NCBI RefSeq assembly: GCF_009498035.1
Contig: NZ_CP034550.1
Location: forward strand, 3,720,001 to 3,784,000
Source: Saccharothrix syringae
GTDB taxonomy: Bacteria; Actinomycetota; Actinomycetes; Mycobacteriales; Pseudonocardiaceae
Length of the DNA: 64,000 bases
Direction of reading: 5' to 3'
Of the stretch, positions 25,493 through 33,626 are shown piece after piece. The notes beneath the pieces are model-generated. The model was not told the DNA's origin, ran no database searches, and saw only the letters and a program-made list of their open reading frames with translations. Position 1 is the first letter of the stretch, and each line of letters begins with the position of its first letter. The position numbers and the translations under genes are program-made.

Positions 25493-26740
25493 TCACACCG
25501 GCGGGCCCGACGCGTGTCCGGGGTCCCGCGCCCCGACCCGGTTGGCGCGCGACTCCAGGTAGCGCTGCTCGGCGATGCTGGCGGTGGCTCTCGCGGCACG
25601 CCGGTAGTCCGCGCGGGCCCCGGCCAGGTCACCGGCCTTCTCCAGCAGGTGCGCCCGCACGGACAGCAGCCGGTGGTGGCCCGCCATCCTCGCATCGGCT
25701 TCCAAAGTGGACAAAAGCGTCAGTCCGGCTTCGGGGCCCCGCACCTCGGCGAGCGCGACCGCGCGGTTGAGGGTGACCACCGGGTTGGGCGCGATCCGCT
25801 CCAGGATCAGGTACAGGGCGTGCACCTGCGGCCAGTTGGTCCGCTCGGCCGTGGGCGCGTCGGTGTGCGTGGCGGCGATGGCGGCCTGCAACTGGTACGG
25901 ACCCAGCGCGGGACCGGCCAGGGACGCCCTGGCCAGCTCGGTGCCCTCCTCGACCAGCGCGCGGTCCCACCTGGTGCGGTCCTGCTCGGCCAGGGGCACC
26001 AGCCCGCCGGTGGCGGTCGTGCGCGCCGCGCGCCGGGCGTGGGTCAGCAGCATCAGCGCGAGCAGCCCGGTGACCTCGCTGTCGTCGGGCAGCTGCGCGT
26101 GCACCGCCCTGGTCAGCCGGATCGCCTCGCGCGCGAGGTCGGTGCGGTGCAGCTCGGTGCCCGACGAGGCGGTGTAGCCCTCGTTGAAGATCAGGTAGAG
26201 CACGTGCAGCACGACCCGCAGGCGTTCCCCGCGCTCCGCGCCCCCCGGCACGCCGAACGTGCTGCCGGCGGCCCTGATGCGCTGCTTGGCCCGGCTGATC
26301 CGGGCCGCCATGGTGGCCTCGGGCACCAGGAAGGCGCGGGCGACCTCGGCGGTGGTCAGGCCGCCGACCGCGCGCAGCGTCAGGGCGGTCTGGGAGGCCG
26401 CGGTCAGCGTCGGGTGGCAGCACAGGAACAGCAGCAGGAGCGTGTCGTCGGTGTCCGGCACGTCCTCGGGCGCCACCTCGGCCGCCGCCGTCGCCGCCTC
26501 GCGCTCGCGGCGCGCGTGGTCGCTGCGCAGCTGGTCGACGAACCGCCGGGACGCGACGGTCAGCAGCCAGCCGCGCGGGTTGTCCGGCACCCCCTCGGCC
26601 GGCCACTGCGCGGTGGCCGCGAGGACGGCCTCCTGCACCGCGTCCTCGCAGCCCTCGAACCGGCCGTGCCGGCGCACCAGCGCGCCGAGGACCTGCGGCG
26701 CCAGCTCGCGCAGCAGGTCCCCGGTGGTCGGTGCGCTCAC
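25493..26740 (-). CDS. ECF42-type RNA polymerase sigma factor with TPR extension
   Basis: 415 residues from GTG 26740. Sigma region 2 (about 12-78, GCEDAVQEAVLAA then NPRGWLLTVASRRFVDQLRS) and region 4 (about 108-155, LTTAEVARAFLVPEATMAAR) are followed by a 250-residue helical C-terminal extension opening with LYLIFNEGY (181-189). This long extension, in place of an anti-sigma factor, defines group ECF42 and is thought to control activity. The gene overlaps the preceding DGPF gene (GTGA), the constant partner of ECF42 factors. An ATG at 26749 is an alternative start. Targets usually include the DGPF gene itself. Confidence 0.88.
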   Translation of the reverse strand: MSAPTTGDLLRELAPQVLGALVRRHGRFEGCEDAVQEAVLAATAQWPAEGVPDNPRGWLLTVASRRFVDQLRSDHARREREAATAAAEVAPEDVPDTDDTLLLLFLCCHPTLTAASQTALTLRAVGGLTTAEVARAFLVPEATMAARISRAKQRIRAAGSTFGVPGGAERGERLRVVLHVLYLIFNEGYTASSGTELHRTDLAREAIRLTRAVHAQLPDDSEVTGLLALMLLTHARRAARTTATGGLVPLAEQDRTRWDRALVEEGTELARASLAGPALGPYQLQAAIAATHTDAPTAERTNWPQVHALYLILERIAPNPVVTLNRAVALAEVRGPEAGLTLLSTLEADARMAGHHRLLSVRAHLLEKAGDLAGARADYRRAARATASIAEQRYLESRANRVGARDPGHASGPPV

Positions 26741-27108
26741 GCGTCCCATTGCCCGTCGGCGAACATGACCTGCCGCACCTCGACGCCCAGGCCCTCGAAC
26801 CGGGTGTCCGGGATCCGCGCCGCCAGCTCGACCGCCCGCGCCCGGTCCTCGCAGTCGACCAGGTAGAAGCCGCCCAGGTACTCCTTGGCCTCCAGGAACG
26901 GCCCGTCGGTCACCACCGGCCGGCCGTTGCGCACCGACACCACGACGGCCTGCGACGGGTCGACCAGCGCCTGGGTGGTGATCAGCTCGCCGGACGCCTT
27001 CAGCTCCTCGATGAACCTCGTGTGGCCCTCGCCGATCGCGGCCTTCTCCTCGTCGGTCAGCGCGTCCAGCACGGCCGGGTTGATGTGCAGGCTGATCAGG
27101 AACCGCAT
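26737..27108 (-). CDS. DGPF (YCII-related) domain protein
   Basis: 123 residues from ATG 27108, with GAGGAG 7 bases upstream. A ferredoxin-like YCII fold with the DGPF signature at 68-71 (VTDGPFLEAKEYLGGFYLVD). The role is unknown; the family is tied by gene order to ECF42 sigma factors, as here, where the sigma gene overlaps its stop. The 181 bases upstream separate it from the MFS pseudogene and should hold the ECF-dependent promoter. Confidence 0.85.
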   Translation of the reverse strand: MRFLISLHINPAVLDALTDEEKAAIGEGHTRFIEELKASGELITTQALVDPSQAVVVSVRNGRPVVTDGPFLEAKEYLGGFYLVDCEDRARAVELAARIPDTRFEGLGVEVRQVMFADGQWDA

Positions 27109-27289
27109 CCCGTACTCCTCGTGTAGGCGGCCCCTCGGCGGGGCCTTCGACCGGTGGTCGGAGCCGCCGTCGCCGTCTTGACATCCCCGGCGCGGATTTT
27201 TCCACCGATCGCGGGCGCGGCCGGGCCACGAAGCCCGCGACCGCTCCGACCACCCCGGTGGGACGTCGAGAGAACGGGAGTTTTCGGAC

Positions 27290-28113
27290 ATGCGGGTCAA
27301 TCGGGTGGGGCTGGGGCTCCTGGTGCTGCCGAGCCCGAGCGCCGACCTGGGCGCCACCGACGTCCAGCAGCTGCGGATCAGCGACGGCTACGGGTTCGCC
27401 GTCGCCGGACCGGTCATCACGGTGGGCACGCTCGGGGACCGGATCGGCCGCCGGCGGCTGCTGCTGATCGGCGCGGCGGCGTTCGCGGTGCTGTCCGTCG
27501 TGGCCGCGTTCGCGACCGGTCCGCTGGAGCAGGCCGTCACGCGCTCGGGCCCGTGCTCGCCGGGTTCGTCCTCGCCGGCGTCGGCATGGCCGGCACGGGC
27601 CTGCTGGTCACCCAGTACCTCCAGGGGGCGCTCGGCTTCTCCCCGGTCGCCTCGGCGGTGCTGTTCGCGCCGATGGGCCTGGGGGTGGCGGTCGGCACGG
27701 CGGTCGCGCCGGCGCCGGCCGGCCGGGTGGGGCGGACAGCGGCCATCGCCGGGGCTCGTGGACGGCCCCGGCGCCCTGCCGCCGGTGGTATCCGGCATCG
27801 CCGTCCTGGCCCTGGGCACCGGTCCGCTGTCCGCGCTGAGCACCGGACCGGTCGTCGACGCCGTGCCCCCGCGACGCGCCGGTTCGGCGGCGGCGATGTC
27901 GGAGACCGGCAACCACCTCGACGGCACGTCCGACTCGCCGGCCGGGGTGCGGAGCTGGTCCGCATCGCGCGGGAGGCGTTCACCGCCGGCCTGCACGTCA
28001 CCGGCGTCCTCGCCGCGGTCGTCTTCGCCGGGGTGGCCGTTCTGGTCCTGCTCACGCGTGCACGGGTGCCCTCGGGGAGCACAGCTGGGTCACTCGATCG
28101 AGCAAATCTGTGA
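27290..28113 (+). pseudogene. decayed DHA2-family MFS drug exporter
   Basis: Three or more frame changes break one exporter gene. Frame 1 from ATG 27290 gives LVLPSPSADLGATDVQQL to TVGTLGDRIGRRRLLLIGAA (the MFS A-motif, GDRIGRRR). Near 27535 the reading continues in another frame as LGPVLAGFVLAGVGMAGTGL to VLFAPMGLGVAVGTAVAP, near 27750 it returns to the first (GIAVLALGTGPLSALSTGP), and near 27930 it shifts again to end REAFTAGLHVTGVLAAVVFA. Intact DHA2 (QacA/EmrB-like) proteins have about 480-520 residues and 14 helices; only about 270 codons remain, so internal segments are also lost. Frameshifts plus deletions argue for real decay, not sequencing error. Confidence 0.75.
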
Positions 28114-28600
28114 TGGCCGGAGTAGACATTCGCCGTCGGATGTGCGTATAGTTCTCCTTGTAAGGGAGAAGAGAACGTCCTATCGGCGCGGGAGATGACG
28201 AACTACCCGCGAGTTGGGAGCAGTACGGCCTCCGCGACCGGGACCGCTGGTTCCAGGTGTCCCGGCGGAGGACCGAAGGCTGTTGGCACACGCAGTACCG
28301 GGAGCACAACCGCAATAACGCACGACAGCAGTTCGCAAGGCCCGGTGTCCGGCAGTCGCACGTGGTAGTGGCAAGTTGGTGAGCAAGGTTCGGAATTGAG
28401 GAGAAGGGACGGGTTGCACGCCATCGGATCGCCTGCCTCGGGGTGAAGTCGCCCGGGCGGGTACCGCACTCCAACTCGGATTGGGTGGTGGTTTCCGGTT
28501 ACGTACAAGCGATCCCCGCGTCGTTCGGAGCTCGTGCGGGCGGCGCGGACATGACAAGCCGACCTCACGGTCGGCTGGTGGAAGTGAACCCATGACCCTC
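28114..28600. other. gene-poor stretch with lower GC
   Basis: About 480 bases without a convincing gene, visibly richer in A/T than the flanks in 28114-28400. It holds TATAGT (28146-28151) and a stop-free frame (28155-28382) that reads like protein (ELPASWEQYGL, DRDRWFQVSRRR) but has no proper start codon. A hairpin AGCCGACC-TCAC-GGTCGGCT lies at 28557-28576. Likely a remnant of foreign or decayed DNA next to the MFS pseudogene. Confidence 0.4.
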
Positions 28601-28631
28601 GGGGCCCGGTGCCGTTTCGGCACCGGGCCCC
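28601..28631. terminator. strong stem-loop before the MerR-like gene
   Basis: Arms GGGGCCCGGTGCCG (28601-28614) and complement (28618-28631), loop TTT. It is 18 bases before the MerR-like start, so it ends upstream transcription or acts as a leader hairpin. Confidence 0.6.
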
Positions 28632-28649
28632 TCGTGCCGCGGAGGTGCA

Positions 28650-29006
28650 GTGCCCGAAGGAAGAGAAGAGCCGCGAACCGCGGCTGACAAGTTCGACGAC
28701 GACCACTACCCCGCCTACACGATGGGCCGGGCCGCGGAGATGCTGGGCACGACGCCCGGGTTCCTGCGCAGCCTGGACGAGGTGAAGCTGATCGAGCCGC
28801 AGCGGTCGAGGGGCGGGCACCGCCGCTACTCCCGCCACCAGCTGCGCATCGCCGCCCGCGTCCGGGAACTGGTCGACCGGGGCACCGGGCTGGACGCCGC
28901 GTGCCGGATCGTCACGCTGGAGGACCAGCTCCGGGAAGCGCGTGAGCTCAACGAGAAGCTGTCGCCACCGCCCGAGCAGGAGTACCCGCCGCTGCGCGGT
29001 GTCTGA
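28650..29006 (+). CDS. small MerR-family HTH regulator
   Basis: 118 residues from GTG 28650 (GGAGGTG just upstream). A single MerR-type winged HTH: YTMGRAAEMLGTTPGFLRSL at about 24-43, SRGGHRRYSRHQLRIAARVR at about 53-72, followed by a short helix. There is no long effector domain, as in HspR-like and many actinobacterial mini-MerR regulators. No divergent partner; a gap with 15-base tandem repeats follows. Confidence 0.75.
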   Translation: MPEGREEPRTAADKFDDDHYPAYTMGRAAEMLGTTPGFLRSLDEVKLIEPQRSRGGHRRYSRHQLRIAARVRELVDRGTGLDAACRIVTLEDQLREARELNEKLSPPPEQEYPPLRGV

Positions 29007-29353
29007 CCGCGGTGTCGGATCACCGCGTCGGATCACGGTGTGACCGCGGTGTGTGGCCGCGGCCTGTGACGCGGACAGGGCCGGGACGTCGACGCCCGAT
29101 CGAGCGCACTCGGACCGAGCGCACTCCGACCGAGCGACCTCTGATCGGGTGACCTCCGGCGAGGAGCGGGCGCCCCGCGCCCGCCACCCCCTCGACGTCC
29201 CGAATCCCCGCGGTCGGCCTCCCGCGCCGGACCCGACCGGCGCGGCCCGGCGAACCGCCTGGTGCGGGGCTCCGGTCGCCGGGCTGGAACACTGCGGTGA
29301 CCAGCTCGCGCGGCACCCCCGCCCACGCGCTCGCACGACGAAGGACTGACACT
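29007..29353. other. 347-base gap with tandem repeats
   Basis: No gene seen. It contains repeated GGATCAC and CCGCGGTGT elements at about 29009-29056 and four 15-base tandem units at 29101-29160. It should carry the promoter of the gene at 29354. Confidence 0.5.
29101..29160. repeat. four degenerate 15-bp tandem repeats
   Basis: Units at 29101 (CGAGCGCACTCGGAC), 29116 (CGAGCGCACTCCGAC), 29131 (CGAGCGACCTCTGAT) and 29146 (CGGGTGACCTCCGGC). The first two differ by one base; the others are degenerate. They lie about 195 bases before the next start codon. Confidence 0.6.
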
Positions 29354-30214
29354 GTGGCACTGCCCTACGAGCCCGACGACGACCACGCCGCGGACCGGTT
29401 CGTCAACCTCGCGCTGCGCAACCGCGACGCCGAGGAGTGGCGGCACCTGGCCTCCGACGCCTACGTCGAGCAGACCGAGCGGGTGCTCCTGGGGATGCTG
29501 GACCGGATCGCGGCCGACCGCGCGCACCGCAAGGCCGAGCGCGACACCGCCCGGGCGCGGCTGGCGGCGGGGGAGGTCACCCGGGCCGACCACGACCGCG
29601 ACCTCGCCGAGGAGGGCGAGCGGGCCAGGAAGACCGCGCACTTCGAGTCGCTGGTGCGGGAGCAGCACCGGCTGATCGCCGCCAAGGTGCGCAGGCTGCG
29701 CGGCGACGACGTCCGCGACGAGCTGATGAGCCTGGTGGTCGCCCTGGGCACCGCGATCGACGCGCACCGGGCCGCCGTGCTCGGCGCGAGGAGCGAGCCG
29801 AGCGCGGCCGACCGGGCGCTGTGGGAGCGGCTGTCGGCGCTCGACGTGCCGGGGCCGGAGGGGCGCACGTCGTTGGAGGCGCTGGTCGAGCGCCACGCGG
29901 CGCAGCAGGACGACCACGGGCGCGTGCTGGCCGGGATCGTCCTGGACCTGGCCGGTGACGCGACGTCGGTGCCGCGCGCCGCCCTGCTGGAGGTGTGGAA
30001 GAGGAAGGTCGCGCCGACCCTGACGCCCGAGCAGAAGGCCGAGTTCGCGGCCAGGGGCAAGGGTTCGCTGGTGACCGAGCGGCTCCGGAAGGCGATGGGG
30101 CACCTGGAGCGGCTGGGCCTGGTCGCGCGCTCCGGTCGGCAGGGTGACCAGCGGCTCGACGTGCTCGACCGCGCGGGGTTGGCGGAGCTGGCGGCCGGGA
30201 CCGAGCAGGGCTGA
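29354..30214 (+). CDS. coiled-coil protein of unknown function
   Basis: 286 residues from GTG 29354 (AAGGA about 9 bases upstream). The protein is highly charged and helical; residues about 25-125 form long heptad-like helices (RIAADRAHRKAERDTARARL, EEGERARKTAHFESLVREQH). The C-terminal 90 residues (RAALLEVWKRKVAPTLTPEQ, then LVTERLRKAMGHLERLGLVA) look like a winged-helix fold. No enzyme motif, signal peptide or membrane helix is seen. I do not recognise a family. The ROK regulator follows 63 bases downstream on its own promoter. Confidence 0.6.
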   Translation: MALPYEPDDDHAADRFVNLALRNRDAEEWRHLASDAYVEQTERVLLGMLDRIAADRAHRKAERDTARARLAAGEVTRADHDRDLAEEGERARKTAHFESLVREQHRLIAAKVRRLRGDDVRDELMSLVVALGTAIDAHRAAVLGARSEPSAADRALWERLSALDVPGPEGRTSLEALVERHAAQQDDHGRVLAGIVLDLAGDATSVPRAALLEVWKRKVAPTLTPEQKAEFAARGKGSLVTERLRKAMGHLERLGLVARSGRQGDQRLDVLDRAGLAELAAGTEQG

Positions 30215-30265
30215 GCCCGCGACGGGCACCCCGCGCGGCCAGGCCGACCGCCCCTCGACGCGGGG

Positions 30266-30278
30266 TACGTTCGACCGG
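30266..30278 (+). promoter_or_regulatory. -10 box of a leaderless ROK gene
   Basis: TACGTT (30266-30271) lies 6 bases before the GTG at 30278, so transcription should begin at or next to the start codon. No ribosome site is present, which agrees with a leaderless mRNA. Confidence 0.5.
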
Positions 30279-31414
30279 TGCCGACCAGAACCACCTCCCG
30301 CGCGACCACCCCACCGTGGCCGGCCCTCACCGAGGCCGCCCGCGACGTGCTGATGGAGCTGCTGGTCCACGGCCCGATGCCGCGCGCCGAGATCGCGCCC
30401 CGCCTCCACCTCTCCCGCCCCACCCTCAGCCGCGTCACCAGGACCCTGGTCACCGCGGGCCTGCTGGCCGAGGGCCCCACCGAGCTGCGCTCGCCCACCG
30501 GGCGCCCCTCGGAGCTGCTGCACGTGCGCGGCGAGTCCCACCACTTCCTGGGCGTGAAGCTGACCGCCGACCGGCTCTACGCGGCCGTCACCGACCTGAC
30601 CGCCGCGGTCGTGGCCTCGGCGGAGGAGCCGTTGCGCTCGAACCGGCCGGACGACGTCGTGCGGCACGTCGCCGGGGTCGCGGCCCGGTTCGACCGGCTC
30701 ACCGGCCTGGGCGTGACGCTGGGCGGCGTGGTGCGCGGGGGAGTCGTCGCGGACGCCGCTTTCCTCGGCTGGACCGACGTCCCGCTGGCCGCCGCGCTGA
30801 CCGCGGCCACCGGCCTGCCGACCGCGGTGGACAACGACGTGCAGGCGCTCACCGCGGCCGAGCACTGGTTCGGCGCGGGCGCCGGCGCGGACTCCATGGT
30901 CGTGATCACCGTCGGCGCGGGCGTGGGCACCGGCCTGGTCGTCGACGGCAAGCCGGTGCGGGGCGCGCACGGCCTGCCACCCCGCTTCGCCCACGTCCTG
31001 GTCGACCCGGGCGGGCCGGAGTGCGGTCGCGGGCACCGCGGCTGCGCGGCGAGCTTCCTGACGACCGACTCGATCCTGCGGCAGCTCGACGGCCCGCCCG
31101 CCTACGAGGAGGCGGTGGAGCGGGCCCGGTCGGGCGAGCCGCGGGCCCGGCGGGTGTTCGACGCGGCCGGCTACGCCCTGGGCGTGCTGATCGGGCACGC
31201 CGCCAACTTCCTCGACCCGCGCAAGGTCCTGCTCACCGGCGAGGGCCTGCCGCTCTACGAGGTCGCCCGCGACGCCGTCCACGACGGCATCGGGGACGTC
31301 TACGAGGACGACCCCGCGCTGATCGACCTCGACGTCCGGCCGTTCGACTTCGGCGAGTGGGCCCGGTCGGCGGCGGCGCGGGCGATCAGGGCGACGGTGA
31401 CCGGCGCGTTCTGA
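30278..31414 (+). CDS. ROK family transcriptional regulator
   Basis: 378 residues. An N-terminal winged HTH (PMPRAEIAPRLHLSRPTLSR at about 29-48) is fused to a ROK sugar-kinase-like domain with TVGAGVGTGLVVDGK and the Cys/His zinc motif PECGRGHRGC. The catalytic and zinc positions suggest a sugar-responsive repressor of the NagC/XylR type. It converges with the alpha-galactosidase gene, whose promoter holds a ROK-type operator, so that gene is the likely target; the inducer may be a galactoside or its product. The start looks leaderless. Confidence 0.85.
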   Translation: MPTRTTSRATTPPWPALTEAARDVLMELLVHGPMPRAEIAPRLHLSRPTLSRVTRTLVTAGLLAEGPTELRSPTGRPSELLHVRGESHHFLGVKLTADRLYAAVTDLTAAVVASAEEPLRSNRPDDVVRHVAGVAARFDRLTGLGVTLGGVVRGGVVADAAFLGWTDVPLAAALTAATGLPTAVDNDVQALTAAEHWFGAGAGADSMVVITVGAGVGTGLVVDGKPVRGAHGLPPRFAHVLVDPGGPECGRGHRGCAASFLTTDSILRQLDGPPAYEEAVERARSGEPRARRVFDAAGYALGVLIGHAANFLDPRKVLLTGEGLPLYEVARDAVHDGIGDVYEDDPALIDLDVRPFDFGEWARSAAARAIRATVTGAF

Positions 31415-31431
31415 CGGGCGGGGTCAGCCCT

Positions 31432-33549
31432 TCACCCGGCGGTGGCCCGCAGCAGGACCAGGCGCTCCGGGTAGAGCACGGGCGCCTGGACGCCGGCCGT
31501 GCCCAGCACGCGGCCCGGCAGGGTGACGCCTCGCGACCACCACGGCAGGGGGACGCCCCAGTTGTGCGCGTTGCCGTCGGGGTGGTCGCCCGGCGGCAGC
31601 GGGCGGACGTGGTAGCGGCGGTCGGGGTCGAGGCCGGGCAGCCGCACGGCGCCGGTCGGGTAGGACGCCGACGTGGTCGGGGCGACGATGGCGAACACCG
31701 CGTCCGAGCCGTCCTCGGCCACCACGCCGTGGACGTCGACGGCGGGGTCGGGGTGGTCGCCGTGCACGGACACGCCGCTGTGCAGCAGGGGGCGCAGTTC
31801 CTTGTACAGCGCGACCCACGCGCGCAGGCGCTCCAGCTCCTCCGGGGACGCCTGGACCAGGTCCCACTCGATGCCGAAGTGGCCGAACAGGGCGGTGCCG
31901 GCGCGGAAGTCGAGGGGGTGCCGGCGGTGGGTGGTGTGGGAGGTGCCGGAGCCGACGTGGGTGCCCATCAGCTCCAGCGGGATCAGCGCGTTGGTCCAGC
32001 GCTGCACCGACTGCCGCTCCAGCGCGTCGATGCAGTCCGAGACCCACACCCGGTCGGTGCGCTCCAGGACCTCCAGGTCGACCCGGGCGCCGCCGGAGGA
32101 GCAGGACTCGATCTCCACGCCGGGGTGGCGCCGCCGCAGTTCGTCCAGCAGCCGGTAGACCGCCAGGGTCTGGCCGTGCACGCCGGCGCGCCCGGTGGGG
32201 CGGTGCCCGGCCTCGACCAGGTCCCGGTTGTGGTCCCACTTCAGGTAGGACACCGGGTAGGTGGTCAGCAGGTCGTCCAGGCGCTCCAGGACGTGGGCGA
32301 ACGCCTCGGGCCGCGCCAGGTCCAGCACCTGCTGGTGGCGGGCGGTGCGGGGCAGCCGGTCGCCGGCGGCCATGATCCAGTCGGGGTGGGCTCGGGCCAG
32401 GTCGGAGTCGGGGTTGACCATCTCCGGTTCCACCCAGATCCCGAACTCCAGGCCCAGGCCGGTGACGTGGTCGGTCAGCGGGCCCAGGCCGTCGGGCCAG
32501 ACCTCGGCGGAGACGTACCAGTCGCCCAGGCCGCGCCGGTCGTCGCGCCGCGACCCGAACCAGCCGTCGTCGAGCACGAAGCGCTCGGCGCCGACCGCCG
32601 CGGCGGCGTCGGCCAGCGCCTTGAGGCGGGTCAGGTCGTGGTCGAAGTACACCGCCTCCCAGGTGTTGACCACGACCGGGCGCGGGGTGGTCGGGTGGTG
32701 GGGGCGGGCGCGCAGGTGGCGGTGGAACCGGGCGGACACCTCGTCCAGGCCCACGCCCCACGACCCGTACTGCCACGGTGAGGTGTACGACTCGCCGGGT
32801 GCCAGCACGACCTCGCCGGACAGCAGCAGCTCGCCCGAGCCGAGCAGCGACACCGCGTGGTAGGTCCGCTCGGCGAAGGTGCGGTGGTTGCCCGACCAGG
32901 CGGTGTGCACCGCCCACACCTCGCCCGACCGGTTGCCGAACCCCTCGGTGCCCGCCGCCAGCAGGTACGCCGAGTCGTAGCCGGTGCGGCCGGTCCGGTT
33001 CTCCCGCACCCGCAGGCCGTGGGTGAACGCGGTGCGCTGCGGGCTGCGCTCGCGCGCCCACCGACCGGTGAAGTCCAGCAGCTCCACCGCCTCCGCCGGC
33101 ACCGGCAGGGTCAGGTTCACCGCGTCCACCGCGAACGGCCCGGAGCCGGTGTTGGTCAGCGTCGCCCGCTGCCGCACCAGCCCGGCCGGGGTCAGCTCGA
33201 CCACCAGGTCCAGGGCCAGCCCGGCCGCCTCGTCGACGGCCCGGAACACCGGGCCGTCCACCGACACCACCCGGAACGCGGTGGAGAAGTCCTTCCCGGC
33301 CCGGTTGCCGACCACCCCCGGCGTCCCCAGCCAGCCCGCCGACTGCTCGGGCAGCACGGCCACGTCCACCGGGCCGTCCACGGAGAAGCCGATGGGCTGC
33401 GGTGCCCCGGCCGACAGCAGCGCGTCCAGCTCCGCCGGGGACAGCTCGCCCAGGTCGGCGCCCCAGTGCCGCACGCGCGGCAGGGTGCCGCCGGAGAGGT
33501 CCAGCACCAGGCTCACACCCGCCGCGCGCAGGTGGGTCACGTCCGCCAC
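31432..33549 (-). CDS. alpha-galactosidase (GH36)
   Basis: A 705-residue cytoplasmic enzyme (no signal peptide) that hydrolyses alpha-galactosides such as raffinose or melibiose. N-terminal beta-supersandwich, then the (beta/alpha)8 barrel with the nucleophile D439 in YLKWDHNRD and the acid/base D505 in VSDCIDALERQ; the substrate-site stretches RFVLDDGWFG (323-332) and GIWVEPEMV (370-378) are intact. The length is usual for GH36. GTG 33549 follows GAGAGGAAG. The gene converges with the ROK regulator, and the operator at 33593-33612 covers its promoter region. Confidence 0.92.
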   Translation of the reverse strand: MADVTHLRAAGVSLVLDLSGGTLPRVRHWGADLGELSPAELDALLSAGAPQPIGFSVDGPVDVAVLPEQSAGWLGTPGVVGNRAGKDFSTAFRVVSVDGPVFRAVDEAAGLALDLVVELTPAGLVRQRATLTNTGSGPFAVDAVNLTLPVPAEAVELLDFTGRWARERSPQRTAFTHGLRVRENRTGRTGYDSAYLLAAGTEGFGNRSGEVWAVHTAWSGNHRTFAERTYHAVSLLGSGELLLSGEVVLAPGESYTSPWQYGSWGVGLDEVSARFHRHLRARPHHPTTPRPVVVNTWEAVYFDHDLTRLKALADAAAAVGAERFVLDDGWFGSRRDDRRGLGDWYVSAEVWPDGLGPLTDHVTGLGLEFGIWVEPEMVNPDSDLARAHPDWIMAAGDRLPRTARHQQVLDLARPEAFAHVLERLDDLLTTYPVSYLKWDHNRDLVEAGHRPTGRAGVHGQTLAVYRLLDELRRRHPGVEIESCSSGGARVDLEVLERTDRVWVSDCIDALERQSVQRWTNALIPLELMGTHVGSGTSHTTHRRHPLDFRAGTALFGHFGIEWDLVQASPEELERLRAWVALYKELRPLLHSGVSVHGDHPDPAVDVHGVVAEDGSDAVFAIVAPTTSASYPTGAVRLPGLDPDRRYHVRPLPPGDHPDGNAHNWGVPLPWWSRGVTLPGRVLGTAGVQAPVLYPERLVLLRATAG

Positions 33550-33592
33550 TTGTGGTCTTCCTCTCGGGCGACAGCTCGGCCGAGATTACTTT

Positions 33593-33612
33593 AGTTCGTT
33601 AGGTAACAAACT
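33593..33612. promoter_or_regulatory. ROK/XylR-type operator of the alpha-galactosidase gene
   Basis: AGTTCGTTA-GG-TAACAAACT, a 9-bp inverted repeat with one mismatch, 44 bases before the start codon. It closely resembles the Bacillus XylR operator form TTAGTTTGTT...AACAAACTAA (family knowledge), and a ROK regulator gene lies at 30278. Confidence 0.7.
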
Positions 33613-33626
33613 CCAAGAGGTGTTGG

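Noticed and set aside
29009..29160. CRISPR array
   Set aside because: Repeats are 15 bases, directly adjacent without spacers and degenerate; no cas genes nearby.
28203..29360. 385-codon minus-strand frame covering 28203-29360
   Set aside because: It crosses a terminator, a MerR gene in the other direction and tandem repeats (giving RSECARSEC-type peptide); no homology recognised.
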